From: Papaver somniferum | Lineage: Eukaryota; Streptophyta; Magnoliopsida; Ranunculales; Papaveraceae | DNA: 64,000 nt | Assembly (NCBI RefSeq): GCF_003573695.1 | Contig: NC_039363.1 | Coordinates: 126,587,302 to 126,651,301 of the forward strand | Reading direction: 5' to 3' | In this document: positions 31,688-44,383 of the stretch, one piece after another | Position numbering within the stretch: position 1 is the stretch's first letter | Layout: each line of letters begins with the position of its first letter | Notes under the pieces: generated by a model | Database searches by the model: none | Seen by the model: the letters and a program-made list of their open reading frames with translations, nothing else | What the model was told of the DNA's origin: nothing | Position numbers and translations under genes: made by a program

Positions 31688-34600
31688 TGTAGATGGGGGA
31701 AAACGATTTGCTGATTTTTACAGAATTGAGGAGATGATTGTGCGGAGGAGACTCCTTGAACCTAGCAAATGCTCAACCTCACAAAGATGCCCTGCAAGAA
31801 GGGAGTGCTTTAAGTTCGAGAGATCAATATGTAAGACTCCATCCTAAACCAAGACAATGGTCGTTCCAAAGTCAATTCGGTCACAAGAGAGGATGGGTTG
31901 ATATATATGAGGGAAGCTGAGAAACGTGTGAGATCAATGGTGATCAAAGATTGTAGGTGTGTTGTGTATTCTGCGTGAAAATAAGATAAGCTCTGATTGA
32001 TTGAATCTGCTCTGTTGAGAGTAATTGCTCAGACGTTGAGTTGTTAATCTCGTTTTTTCTGTTTGACGAAAGATTATCTTATCCGCTCAATCATGATTCA
32101 GAGACTTATTTATATTGCCAGAATTGAAAACACCTTGATCCCACGAAGTGTGGCAGTTGCTGGAGTCAAAGAGTGGGGAAGTGGGAAATCGTGTCAAAAC
32201 CAGTTGCTCATCGTGCAGAGACTTGGTTAATTTTCCACCCACTACTTTGCTAACTCCTCCAACTGATTGCACGACTTGCTCACATTCTCATCGTGTGTAT
32301 GAACACACGTGTCGTAGACCGCCAGACCAAAACCCTAGTTAATATCCCCCATGTGACACGATTGACATCTCGTGATTGTGGAGTCAGTTACTGACTTTAT
32401 GGGACGATGAGTCCTTGTATTGTTGAGTCGAACGTGATTTGCAAATGTTGTGAGACTCATGAATTGAACATGTCTGCTGAGACAAAGGCATATTGTCGAA
32501 TAAATGTTGATAACTTAAGGTGAGAAAATGTTGCTGAATTGTTGAATATTGATAGTTGAACCAATATTCCTTAGTCTCAGCAAATGTTGCTCATTTGATG
32601 AATTGTTGGTGGCAGGACCAAATAAAATATTAATTTAAGATACTGACAACTAAGCCGAGCATAATAATAAAAGTGTTGATCACGGGATCAACGTAAAATT
32701 ATTGGTGTTTGAATCTGCTCAGGATTATGTTTTTGCAGAGCTCTGGATTCGAAAACCTAATTTTTGATCAATTGATTTATTGAAAATCAACCACATAGTG
32801 AAGGAGGGACCGGATATGGGATGACGAGTCGACCATGTAACGCCCAGATGCTCAAATGAGCAAAATACCAAAGTCTCCTGAAGACAAGTTGGTGAAAGGA
32901 TGATTAAATGCTGGTTTAATCATTTATTAAAATAATGCTCGTGTGAGCGTTAGGTAGTAAAACCTGATTATGGAGAGATGAGGGACCGACCAATGGGTCA
33001 TGGGACCGGCTCCTGGTGGTCGTGGGACCAGATGATGGTCGTTTGAGCAAACTCCAAGTCGTTTGAGAAGAGTTTGGACCCAATATGAGCAATTGAGCAA
33101 ATTAGGTCAAAATTATTAAAACATGTGGGACCGGCTATTTGCGATCCCTAGGGCCGGCCTTGGTCGGTCAAGGATACATGCCCGCGTCACCATAATGTTC
33201 GTGTCTCAGTCCTGAGAGTTTCGATATTTTCTGATGCACGTTTGAGCAATATTTTGAGAAAATATGAAGGATTCAGGGTTTTGCTGAAACTGGGGAATCT
33301 TCATGTGATGATGAAAAATAATTAATAAAATAGGGGATTGCAAGTTCTAGGAGCGTCCATGGATAGGGCATGGCCGGCCGGCTAGCAAGCTCGGTCCCGC
33401 AACACCTTTCGCAATTTTATGTATTTTCCTTGATGTGAAGGAAATACCATGAAACTGAGGAATTTCATGAAGTTAAGGAATTTCCATGAGATTATGTAAA
33501 TAATAATAATAAAATAGGGGGTCTTGAAGTGTGGGACCGGTTATGGACAAGGCATTGTCGGCCGGCCAATGAGCACGGTCCCATGTCACTTTCCCTAATT
33601 TTATAATATTTTCATGATTTTAGGGAAATATCATGAAATCAAGGAGTTTGTTGAAACTAGGGAATTTCCTTGAAGTGAAAGAGTTTCCATGAGATGAGGG
33701 AAACAAATAATATTAAAATAATGAGATAATGGCGTGTGGGACCGGCCACGGCTAGGGCATGGCCAGCCGGCCAATGAGCCTGGTCATGTGAGCTTTTTTC
33801 CCTGATTTTACATAATTTTCATGAGTTGAGGGAAATATCATGAAATCAGGGAATTTTCATGGGATGAGATAAATAAAATAATAAGGAACCATGAGGTGTG
33901 GGACTGGCCACGGCTAGGGCATGGCCGGCCGTCTAGTGAGCCCGGCCCCACGACACCTTCCCTAACTTTTATTATTTCTTTGATACGAGGAAACACCGTG
34001 AGACTAGGGAGTTTCCCTGAGACGAAGGAGATTTGTTCAAATGAAGGGATTTTCATGAGATCAGGGAAAAATAATAAAACTTGATAAAATATAAAATTGG
34101 GCGTGGGACTGTCCACGGCGTAACCGGCCGGCCGGTGAGCTTAGTCCTCCAGCGCCTTTGCCAATATTTTATTATAATTATTTGTCATCATATTTTGCAT
34201 AGGTTCATCGTTCCTTCGTGTTTTGGAATGCTCGTTTGTGCATTCAGGTGCTCGTTTATGCATTATTGTTGATTATACTTGCACCATTTTGGTCGGGGTT
34301 TACGCGATAGGGGCTCAGATTCCCGTACATCGAGTTTTTGTTCCTAACCCATGGAATTATGATGGGAAGAGCCATGAATTGAAGTAACGAAACATTATGA
34401 ATAATGTAGAATATTTTCCAGGGATTCAATTAATGAATCTAATAATTTAGGAATAATTAATTGATGACGCTATACTAGTACGGTCGTCTAGGAGCATTAA
34501 TTATTCAGGAATTAAGCGACATGATCTTGTTGAAGCGTCATATTTCTGTTATATAATCAGGGAAAACATTGTTACATCCTGAAGACGTTATGGCTTTATA

Positions 34601-37452
34601 CTAGCAGGAAAGCTGTCTAGGAACCGTCCAATCTTTCGATTATATATGGAAGTAATTACTGAAATTGCTCAGTATTTATGAGATATGTCGTTGCTGATAG
34701 GTGTAGAATACACCGTATTTACTATCTAGAGTTTATGATTTCTTTGCTATTCTTCTTACAAATTATGTATTTTACGCGTGTTTTTGAGTTATTAGGTACT
34801 CTGGAGTCACACGGAGGAGAAGAAGAAGAAATCACCCAATTTCAGCAGAAAGAGCAAAAAAATTTCATTTCATGAGCGGACACTATCTGGAGCCCAGTCA
34901 AAGTTAAGAGGCAACTTCTTTGAAGGAGCACTAAAGACAGCCAGCTGAGGTTAAGGGGGTTTCCATCAGGGTATCCCTTATCATTTATTAGTGGGTGTAT
35001 TTATGGGATCCTATCTCTGGGGTGTACCTATCCATATCACCCTAACCCTAAAGTTGAGAGGGATGTCTCTCATTCACTCATTCATTACTTCTCTGCATCT
35101 GAAATTGAGAAAAAGAGAAAGAAAAGCTGTCGTCCGCTGTAATTCGAGAAATTGAGATGCAGTCGAGAGTGGAAATTGAGGGAGATGATGATTTTCATAG
35201 GTATAAGGCTAGATTGAGTTGCAGACAGCCGAGAGAAGAAGATTTGAGAAGAAGGGTTTTGATTTGAATCTGAGAAGAGCTCGTTCCTGCTTCTATGGTC
35301 TGTCGATTGATGAACTAACAAGGAGAATTGATGGGTTTAGATTTACGTGATACTGTTGTTGAATCGAGAGAGGTGATTCTGCTATTGATGGTGGATTTAA
35401 GGGCTGAATTACGGTGGTGTTTGAGATCCATAGAAGATGATCGAGATGAACGGATAAGAAGAAGGAATGAAAGCTGGTAGAGAGAAATGAGTTGTTGTTG
35501 TTGATTTTTGAAGAATGTATTGCATTCAGATGTGAATTGATGAGATATGGTGGTGGTCTCTGAGCTGAATTGATGCCATGTTCAACAAAGACATAGGTTT
35601 TGCTGAGTGTTTAGATGGGTTTGAATATGTGATAAAATAGGTCTTGTGGTTGCTGTTAAGAAGAGATGAAGAAGAATTGGGGTTTGATGGATGGTCCTGC
35701 TGCTGCAGCTGTGAAAAATGATGGTGCTGAAATGAATCAAGATGAAGAGAACGTAATTGGGTTTGTCATGGTGTTGCTGTTACAGGGAATGATGGAATGC
35801 AGCTTGAAATTAACTAGATGAATGTTAGGATTGTCACAGGATGAAGACCAGAAGTAATGGCCTGAACTTGGCCTGAGAAAGTCCTCAAAATGAACGAAAC
35901 TCGGCCAGATTTCTACTCCAGTCAGTCAACTCGTATCGGCCGATGACCGATCCAACTCAGCTGAGTAAGACCAGTTAGCCGAGTAAGATGCTGACTCGGT
36001 GGCTAACTCACTCTTCCCCTTTGAACCTTGACTATTAAGGACCGTTAGGTCAAAAGTTAACTATAACGGCATGTGACAGAATATTCTGTCGACAACAAAA
36101 GAACTCAGATGACCGGCAGGAAACTTTCTGGCCGGAATCCGGTGGTACCAGGATTTCTCCGTCGACCCAATATGTGCAGAATTTTGTGAAGAATATTCTA
36201 GACTCATGGGGGTGAATACTTAGATTTGGAAGATGGAAGATTGGAGAAAGACTTGTATTTGGAAGTTGAGCTACAAAGGGAAAGGGATTCTATTCCTAAG
36301 AGGAGTTGGAGTAAATTGAAGCACATAAATAGAGAAGTTCTCTACACACTTTGGCACACCTCTACACACACAACATTTGTGTTTTTGCTTGTTTTTTCAA
36401 AAATTCTTCTTTTAATTATTTGTGTGAACTTTAAAAATTCTCCTTTTAATTATTTGTGTGAATTTCAAAAACTATGAGTAGATAATTTTCTTATTGATTG
36501 AGGATGAATTCCTAGTTCTTAACATGTTTTAAGTTTTGTTTTTAAATCTACTTTAAAGTTTTTCACATGATTATCGTTTGTTTTTACTAATAGGAATGTT
36601 CACACATTCATGGTTGATTGATAGATTGTTTAGGTGGCCAACTAAATTGATATGTTAATTGATCTAAAGCTAGTGAAAGTTAGGGGATAAGTAATCGTTT
36701 CTTGACTCTTTACACAAGTAGCAAAGACGAGACCTTGTGGAGGGATTCTGTGGAGCAATTGTGTGTGAAAACAACGTTAGCAAGTAGACCTTGAGCTAAG
36801 AGTCTAACTACTAATATCAACCTAATAAATTCATAAATATTAATGCGTTTAACAAAATTACATCTTGAGTGAGCTACTACTAGGTGGTTTGGTGAATAGA
36901 ATCCGGTAGTCGAGAACTTCCGTATCCGGTGATACTAGGGATTTAGGGGTTTAGCACTGAGCTAGCTGCTTTACCTACGATTGGTGATAATCCGTGACTA
37001 ATAAAAAGTGGAAAAGAACATAACTTGATTTATTATTTTGCAACGAAGAAGAATTCCTTGATCTAATCTCTCTTATTGGTTTCAACATACACTTTTAATT
37101 GCTTTGTTTATTTTCTTTTGCTTTTCAAAACCAAACCCACCCACCCCCACCACCACCACCCCTTTTCGTGACAACTTTACAACTAAAAATCTCTTGCTCC
37201 TCGTGGGAACGAACTTGACTACACTATATTACTTATTAATTAGGTGGAAAAACATTAATTAATTTGTTGTGGTTACGACACGCATCAGTTGCCTCGGCTG
37301 AGAGACTGCACATCTACATGTGCTCTGAGAGATAGAATTCTCAGTCAGAGATTTTTACAACTCATTCTCAATATTAATCTGATTGCTGGATCAGGAGCAT
37401 GTATAATTATGGTTTTACGATTTTAGCCTTTGTCGAAAATCCACCATCTACA
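31688..37452 (-). repeat. 5' LTR of element D, split by solo LTR E
   Basis: Matches 19318-22285 over its length. Without E and its duplicated five bases it is 3167 bp, 199 bp longer than the 3' LTR. TATA box TATAAATA on the minus strand at 32107-32114. Five GC-rich subrepeat units lie near 33340, 33525, 33731, 33893 and 34100. Confidence 0.92.
34695..37287 (+). mobile_element. Element E: solo LTR of a Ty3/gypsy-like element (2593 bp)
   Basis: Starts TGATAG, ends GCATCA, and is flanked by a perfect duplication GTTGC (34690-34694 and 37288-37292). The D LTR is continuous once it is removed. It has no coding region. A TATA-like ACATAAATAG at about 36324 sits two thirds along. The segment near 37205 (CGTGGGAACGAACTTGACTA) resembles the terminal part of many plant gypsy LTRs. 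A 31-bp unit with AATTATTTGTGTGAA is repeated at about 36400-36465. The + orientation is inferred from the TATA position. Confidence 0.88.
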
Positions 37453-38100
37453 CTATCTCTGCTTCTTCTTCCATGTTCGCGGTAAAAAGATTGGAGGAGT
37501 TAGGAAATATTTACCAAGCATTGTCGTCTGAGAATGCTTCACTTGAGATTGATGTTGAGGATCTCCGAACTGAAAGGGATACCCTTGTTAAAGATCTTGA
37601 TTCTGCTGAAGTGGACCTTGCATAGGCCCAGCATAGCCTAGAAGGATCTCTAAGTCATGCCGGAGGTAGCTTAGGAATTTTATTTTCTCGTATCCTCCCT
37701 CGTGTTTCGCTTGTATCTCACTTTGTTACTCATGTCTTGTTTTCATGCAGTTCTTGAGGAGCATCTTATGGGTATGAAAGCCAAGATTGGTCAACTTCAA
37801 GGCCAAATATCTTCCTTGAAGGTTTCTCGTCAGTTTGACGCTGCTGCGAAGTATAAAGATGAGGTGCTCCAACAATACAATGATCAACTTAGTGCTCAGG
37901 GGATGGAGCTTCAGCATAACGCAGCCTCAGTCTCGGAAGTCCAGACCGCCCAGATGAAGTCGCAGTATGAACGTTCTGCTATTGATTATATTAACGATGT
38001 CTTTGCTGAAGCTGGACATCAGGCCGAAGGAGCATTCACTTTCCCTCGTCTTCCTTATCCTTGGTATGATGATTGCTTTTCCTTTTGAGAGAATTTTGTT
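37453..38100 (+). pseudogene. Antisense ORF of element C, second part (coiled coil)
   Basis: Reading continues from 19317 across the duplicated target bases in the same frame. A coiled-coil exon (R-L-E-E-L-G-N-I-Y-Q-A-L-S-S-E-N) ends near 37665 after an in-frame TAG. The next exon, from about 37751 after a TGCAG acceptor, encodes V-L-E-E-H-L-M-G-M-K-A-K-I-G-Q-L-Q and more coiled coil up to a stop near 38088. The whole product would be a long protein with a globular N-terminus and an extended coiled-coil C-terminus, like aORF2 of D in outline. Function is unknown. Confidence 0.6.
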
Positions 38101-38697
38101 GGTTTAATTCGGTCCTCAACGTGAACATTCTTTTATAGCTGAGGTGCCTTCCGTGCTTGATGGTGATGTTCGTATTTTTATTACTAGAAGTTTGCTAAGA
38201 CATGTTAGCCGCATTTTGGTAACATTAGTAGTTCAACCATGTTGTTGATGTTTTATTTCTAGACGTATTGTGTCTATTCTATCACACATTCTAGTTGTCA
38301 CTAGGTGCTAAGGTATTTTTAACCTTTAGTGGAACATTCATCGTCCTACCTAAGTATTCTTTGGCCAGAATATACCGCGGTGGCGAAGGTTCCTACGTGG
38401 GAAATAATTTTCCTATAACCTACGCGTTCAGCGCTGAGACTGATTTACTTCGACAAGGTATCTCTATAGGGTATTTCTTACTTCTTTTTTCCTCTTAAAG
38501 GGTGTTTCCACCCCGAGGATCCGAGTATTGACACATGTGCAGTTGTGCCTTTCCCTACCTCATCGTCAATTCTGACGGAGGGGGTCTATTCTAACCCAAT
38601 TTCTACTAATCAAACTTTGTTTTTTTAGCAAAAAGTTTTATTCATTGATTAGTAAGGTTCTTTTTAATACCTTTGTTCAGGGATAAAACATGGTGGG
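38101..38697. other. Element C spacer between antisense ORF and pol end
   Basis: No clear gene. One stretch (38340-38500) could encode a fragment with W-P-E-Y-T-A-V-A-K, but I find no family. The last five bases (GTGGG) are the target duplication of F. Confidence 0.5.
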
Positions 38698-41600
38698 TGT
38701 AGATGGTGGATTTTCGACAAGGGAAAAATCGTAAAACCATAATTATACGTACTCCAGATCCGGCAATCGGATGAGTATTGAGACTCATGTCTCTCAATAA
38801 AGCGTGAAATCTCATGCCATAAAATATCTGACTGAGAAGGCTGTCTATCAGAGTATATGTAGATGTGTAGTCTCTCAACTGAGGCCATGACACATCTCAT
38901 GAATCCTGAGCAATTTCAGTAATTATTTCTATATATAATCGAAAGATTGGATGGCTTCTAGACAGCGTGCCTACTAATATAGAGCAACAACGTATTCAGG
39001 ATGCAACCAGGTTTTCCCTGACTATATAGGAGAAATATGGCACTCCAGCAAGTTCATATTTCTCAACTCTCAGATAATTAATGCTCCTAGATAGGAAGCC
39101 CTGCTAGTATATAGCCATCAAGTAATTATCTCTAATCGTAGCCGAATATTCAACTATAATCTACGATTCTTCGAATGTTTCGTTACTTCAATTTATGGTT
39201 TTCACAACAGAATTTCATGGGTTAGTAATAAATATTCAACGTGCAGGCATCTGAGCATTGAATAAGCCCTGACTAAAATGGTACAAGTGTACTTAGCAAT
39301 AATGCAGAGACCAGCATTTGAATGCGCAAACGAGCATTTGAAAAATACGAATGAACGATGAACCTATGCAAAATAAGAAGGAAAAATAATAATAAAAAAA
39401 TATTAGCAAAGGCGCCAGGGGACTGGGTTCACCAGCCGGCCGGTCATGCCGTGACCAGTCCCACGCCCAATTTTATATTTTTATCATATTTTATTATTTT
39501 TCCTTGATCTCATGAAAATTCTCTCATTCGAGCAAATCTCCTCCGTTTCAAGGAAATTCTCTAATCTCATGATATTTCTTTATGTCAAAGAAAATAATAA
39601 AATAAGGGAAAGGTGTCACGGGACCGAGCACCAGCCGGCTGGCAATTCCCTAGTCGTGGCCGGTCCCACACCTAACGGTTCTCCATTATTTTATTATTTC
39701 CCTCAATGCATGAAAATTCTCTGATTTCATTAATTTTCCCTAAAACCATAAAAATTCCCTGATTTCATGAATTTTCCCTAAACCCATGAAAAATATTATA
39801 AAATTAAGAAAACTCGTGGGACCGGGCCCTGGCCGGCGGGTCCCACAGTCTCTTATTTTATTATTATTATTTGTTTTGTTTTCCTCATTCCATGAAAACA
39901 ACCTGATTTCAACAAAATACTTTGGTTTCAACAAATATCTTTGATTTCATGAAAATTCCCTAAAATCATGAAAATTACATAAAATTAGGAAGAGTGCCCT
40001 GGGACCGTGCCCGTTGGCCGGCCGGCCATGCCTTGGCCATTGCCGGTCCCACACTCCATCATTCCCTATTTTATTATTATTTTATTTCCCTCATCTCACT
40101 GAAGTTCCCTAATTTCATAAAACTCTCCAGTTTCATGGAATTTCCCTCAATTTGGAGAAAATACATAAAATTACATAAAACTGGGAAAAGTATGTGGGAT
40201 CGTGCTTGTCAGTCGTCCGGCCGTGCTCTAGCCGTGGCCGGTCCCACACCTTGCTATTCCATGTTTTATCTATTATTTTTCATCATCTCATGTATTTTTC
40301 CTAGTTTCAGCAAAATCCTGAATCCTGCATATTTTCTCAAAATGTTGCTCAAACGCGCACCAGAAAATATCGAAACTCTCAGGACTGAGACACGAACACC
40401 ATGGTGACACGGACACATCCCCTTGACCGACCAAGGGTGAACCTAAGTCTTGCAAATGGCCGGTCCCACGTGTTTTAATTATTTTGACCTAATTTGCTCA
40501 ATTGCCCGTATTAGGTCCAAACTCTTTTCAAACAGTCAAGGGTTCGCTCAAACGACCGTCAATTGGTCCCATGACCATCAAGTGTCGGTCCCATGACCTC
40601 TTGGTCGGTCCCTCATCTTTTCACTGTTAGGTTTTATTATCTGTCGCTCACACGAGCATTATTTTAATAAATGATTAAACCAACATTTAATCATTCTTTC
40701 ACCAACCGGTCTTCAAGAGACTTTGGTATTTTTCTCATTCGAGCATCTGGGCGTTACATGGTCGACTCATCGTCCCCTGTATCCGGTCCCTGCGGTCCCT
40801 GCTTCAATGATTTTCAATAAATCGTTAATTCATTAAAATTAGGGTTTTGAATCCAAAGCTCTGCAAAAATATAATTTTGAGCAGATTCAAAGGCTGATAA
40901 TTTTATGTTGATCCTACGATCAACACTTTTGTTTATTATACTCGACCCAGCAGTCAGTATCTTAAATTAATATTTTATTTGGTCCTACTACCAACAGTTC
41001 ATCGGCCAATATTTGCTCAGACTAGCAATATTTGCTCAAACCGGCAATATTTGCTCGAACTAGCAATATTTGTCCATATTAAAGATATTGGTTCAACCAT
41101 CAATATTCATCAATTCAGCAACACATTTTGCTCGTCTTAAATTATCAACATTTATTCAATGATGCCTCGTCTCAGCAGACATGCGTTTAATTCATGAGTC
41201 TTTGAACATTTGCAAATTATGTTCAACTCAGCAATACATGGACTCATCGTCCCATAAAGTCAGCAACTGACTCCACAATCACGAGACATCAATCGTGTCA
41301 CGTAAGGGGATATTAACTAGGGTTTTGGTCTGGCGGTCTACGGCACGTGTGTTCATACACACGATGAGAATGTGAGCAAGTCGTACAATCAATTGGAAGA
41401 GTCAGCAAAGTAGTGTGTGGAAAATTAACCAAGTCTCCGCACGATGAGCAACTGGTTTTGACATGATTTTCCACTTCCCCACTCTCTGATTCCAGCAACT
41501 GTCACACTTCATGGGATCATGGTGTTTTCAACTCCGGCATTATAAGATGTCTCTGAATACTGATTGAAAGGACAAGATTCGAATACTCGAACATTCGTCA

Positions 41601-41997
41601 TAAACAAGTATTTCTCGGCAAGTTCATACATACAATCTTTCGTCTACACGAACTCATCATCTGAGAAATCACTCTTAATTGAGTAAAGTTCAATCATTCA
41701 GAGCATTCTTATGTTGAATTCACATCACACCTACAATATCAGATCACCATTGATCCCACACATTTCTCAACTTCCCTCCTACAGATCAACCCATCCTCTC
41801 TTGTGACCGAATTGACTCTGGAACGACTATCGTTCTTGGTTTAGGCCGGGGTCTTACAGTTTGATCTCTCGAACTTAAAACACTCCCTTCTTGTAGTGCA
41901 TCTGCGTGAGGTTCAACATTTTTCTCGGTTCAAGGAGTCTCCATACGTACGTCTCCTTAATTCCGCAAAAACCAGCAAATCGTTTTTCCCATCTACA
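38698..41997 (+). repeat. 5' LTR of element F (3300 bp)
   Basis: TATA-like TTATAAGA around 41540-41547, in the position matching the TATAAATA of D. Five GC-rich subrepeats lie between 39400 and 40260. Around 41010-41080 an 18-bp unit (CAATATTTGCTCA...) is repeated about four times. Confidence 0.93.
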
Positions 41998-42000
41998 GAT

Positions 42001-42019
42001 TGGCGACCACAGTGGGAGA
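42001..42019 (+). promoter_or_regulatory. Primer binding site of element F
   Basis: TGGCGACCACAGTGGGAGA begins three bases after the LTR. The TGGCGAC start is like primer sites of other Tat elements. Confidence 0.65.
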
Positions 42020-42054
42020 TTAATCTCTCGGTTGCAATCTCACGATTTCACAAG

Positions 42055-43166
42055 ATGGCTGGTCTTTGGTCTGGGTTAGTTACAGGTTCCAACACAAACG
42101 ACGATAGCACTAGCAATAACAATGAGGATATCCCGAAAACCATTCGGGCCTCTAACACTGACGGTGGTGATGTTACTCCTCCTCACGCTAATGTGGAAGG
42201 TCATCCTCTGTTCGGCCGACGCCCTGAGGAAGTCAGAGGAAACCCACCACCTACGATTACTGATCTCATCAAAGTGCAAAAGACTCTTGCAGAAAATCAA
42301 ACCGATATGGCTACAGCACAGAAGGAGCTATTTAACCAACTGAAGGCTCTCACTGACAAGATGTCATAGAAAACTCAAGGAAAGGGAAAAGAGAAATAGA
42401 AATCCTCAGATGCTGATCTTGAGGTGATTCCAATTCATACAATGGATGATGACGAAGTCTGCAAAGCTGCAGACGATCCATCAGCAAAGGAATCATCAAA
42501 TTTCATTACTCGGGAAGATTTGGAGCGCCTTTTGGAGAACCGTGGAAAGGACAATACATCACATGTCCATCGTCACCAACCTCCATATCCCGCTGCTACG
42601 CAAAGGATCCCTCTTCCGAAAGGTTATACTTCTCCGACCTTCACTTTGTATGATGGAACTGGCAATGCTTGAGAACATGTTTCTAATTTCCTGGAAGCTT
42701 TGGGAGAACACGAACACAACCATGTTGTTCGCCTTAAGGAATTTTCAAAATCTTTGAAAGTCAGGGCATACACCTGGTACAACAATATTGCATCAGGGAC
42801 CATCAATAATTGGGGAGATATGATCAATGTCTTCTACATGAAGTACTTTTTGTATCAGAACAAGTCACTCTCTCTGATCTTGGAAGAATGTTTCATAGGG
42901 TCAGTGAAAACCCCAATGACTACGTGAAAAGATTCAGAGTCCAGGCCTTGGACTGCCATGATCCAAATGTCACGGAGCAGCAGCTGGTAGACTTATGCAT
43001 CAATGGAATGATCCCGGTCTACAGAGCTTTACTGGAAAATCTTCGTTTCCAAACTTTCTCGGAGCTTCACGAGGCTGCGAAGAGATCGACAACTACTGCA
43101 CCTGCTCTGTTGGAAATATCAAAATCTACAAAGAATCGCGAGACACTCGAGGAAGCAGACGTCTGA
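42055..43166 (+). pseudogene. Gag of element F
   Basis: ATG at 42055 opens a 105-residue frame with a low-complexity N-terminus and a helical Q/K-rich end, stopped at about 42367. The next frame (42424-42672) leads into the capsid domain: F-T-L-Y-D-G-T-G-N, then L-K-V-R-A-Y-T-W-Y-N-N near 42760 and W-G-D-M-I-N-V-F near 42815. A further frame (42810-43166) holds N-P-N-D-Y-V-K-R-F-R-V-Q-A. These match Tat gag, which forms the particle. At least three stops or shifts are present. The core is retained, unlike in D. Confidence 0.85.
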
Positions 43167-43301
43167 TCAACAAGCAGTACAACCTTCAGTCCTCCACAAA
43201 CGCTTTCGCAGAAGGGAGCAAACGCAAAGCCGAACCTCCGAGTAAGCATACCTCTGCTTCTCCTAAAACATAAAAGAAGGACAAAACAGAGGCACAAGCC
43301 C

Positions 43302-44160
43302 TTGGCCAACACCCAGAGACCCCTGATCAAGATGCATCCGAATTTCCTCTTCCCATTGGAGAAGTGCTCGAACTGTTGGACGCCTGGATCCAAGATGGTG
43401 CAGTCAAATTTCCATATGTTAGGAGAGAGCCAACTGAGGAAGACATGGAAAATCCTCGTTACTGTCGCTTCCACAGGTTCTTCAATCACCCCACAAGTAT
43501 CTGCAAAGTTTTGAAACACATATTCAGGGAAAAGGTTGAGTCAGGAGAACTTAATCTGGGGGATGAAGGAGTGCACAGAGACCCCCTCCCAGTCAGGACT
43601 TTCTCCATCTCTGAAGAACCAGTCAAGGAAGCGGTCCAGTCATTGATAGAACATGTCTGCGAATTACTCTATTTGTCAAAGGCGCAAAGGGGAGGCATGT
43701 TCACATCTTTGAACCACATAGTGTCTGGAAAAAGCCTACTGATTCCAGAAGTACCTTCTGAACCTTCAGCCACTGACAAAGAAATGTATGACTGGGGACT
43801 GCTCACCACAGTCCATATTAAAGGAAATGAATTCAAGAGAGCATTTGTTGATGTCGGCACTGCCATCAACATTATTCCTTTGAGAACTCTCAGAGCCGCT
43901 AACATTACTCGACAAGAGGCTACTCACACTCCCATGGCAATCAGGGATCATGAAGGGACTTCCAGAGACGCATACGGCTATATAGTCCTCAAAGTCAAAA
44001 AAAAAATTTGGCATGTACCGAGACAAAGTTTTACATAATCCGAGAAGACCCGGGATATGACATGATCCTTGGACGAACTTGGATTCACTCTGGAAATAGG
44101 GCTTCAATGTCTTCAGCACGTCCTGCTATCGAAGAGGGCCCTGACTCAGAAGAAATATAG
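43302..44160 (+). pseudogene. Gag-protease linker and protease remnant of element F
   Basis: The frame from 43364 reads Y-C-R-F-H-R-F-F-N-H-P-T-S-I-C near 43460, a cysteine/histidine segment found in this family before the protease. It continues through E-H-V-C-E-L-L-Y-L-S-K to F-V-D-V-G-T-A-I-N-I-I near 43850. The protease motif D-T-G is D-V-G here, so the Asp is kept but the Thr is lost. After a shift near 44035, D-M-I-L-G-R-T-W-I-H marks the second segment. The frame ends with a stop at about 44158. Confidence 0.8.
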
Positions 44161-44383
44161 GATACTCCACCTTTTGAGCATTTGGAAAAAGTTAAATCTT
44201 TGACGAAACTCACACAGAAGCCTGGAGAAAGTGCACATTCTTTCATCAAAAGGTTCCGAACTCAGGCAAGTCTTATTCCTCTTCATGCGCTAATATACCA
44301 ATGTTGAAATATGCTACTCTGGTCAGGTAGCGATTACCAAAATATACGAGTGGATAGTTTCACCTAAGCAATATTACACCAAA
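44161..44383 (+). pseudogene. Deletion junction zone of element F with a gag-like scrap
   Basis: Where RT, RNase H and the integrase core should be there are only about 220 bp. A reading of 44190-44280 gives K-P-G-E-S-A-H-S-F-I-K-R-F-R-T-Q-A, which looks like the F-x-x-R-F segment of a gag domain. This may be filler copied from another element or a patch from a template switch. Confidence 0.5.

Larger units (their letters stand above)
19318..37452 (-). mobile_element. Element D: Tat-lineage retrotransposon nested in element C
   Basis: LTRs of one family lie at 19318-22285 and 31688-37452. They have TGTAGATGG...CCATCTACA ends and a flanking duplication TTATC/CTATC (4 of 5 bases). Pol runs on the minus strand from the right LTR, so the right LTR is the 5' one. 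Internal order in element sense is primer site, gag N-terminus, protease, RT, RNase H, second RNase H, integrase, two antisense ORFs, polypurine tract and 3' LTR. The gag core is missing. A hAT-like MITE interrupts the gag-protease region and a solo LTR sits in the 5' LTR. Removing D restores C's reading frame across the junction. Confidence 0.93.

Noticed and set aside
37141..37164. C-rich (CCACC)n stretch as a functional coding repeat
   Set aside because: Lies in the solo LTR without an ORF; simple low-complexity sequence.
39400..40260. Regularly spaced repeats in LTRs as a CRISPR-like array
   Set aside because: Units are long, diverged and lie inside LTRs of plant retroelements; no spacer/repeat structure.
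43067..43519. 150-residue minus-strand ORF in element F
   Set aside because: Opposite to gag/protease; it does not match aORF1 or aORF2, so it is not part of the antisense module.
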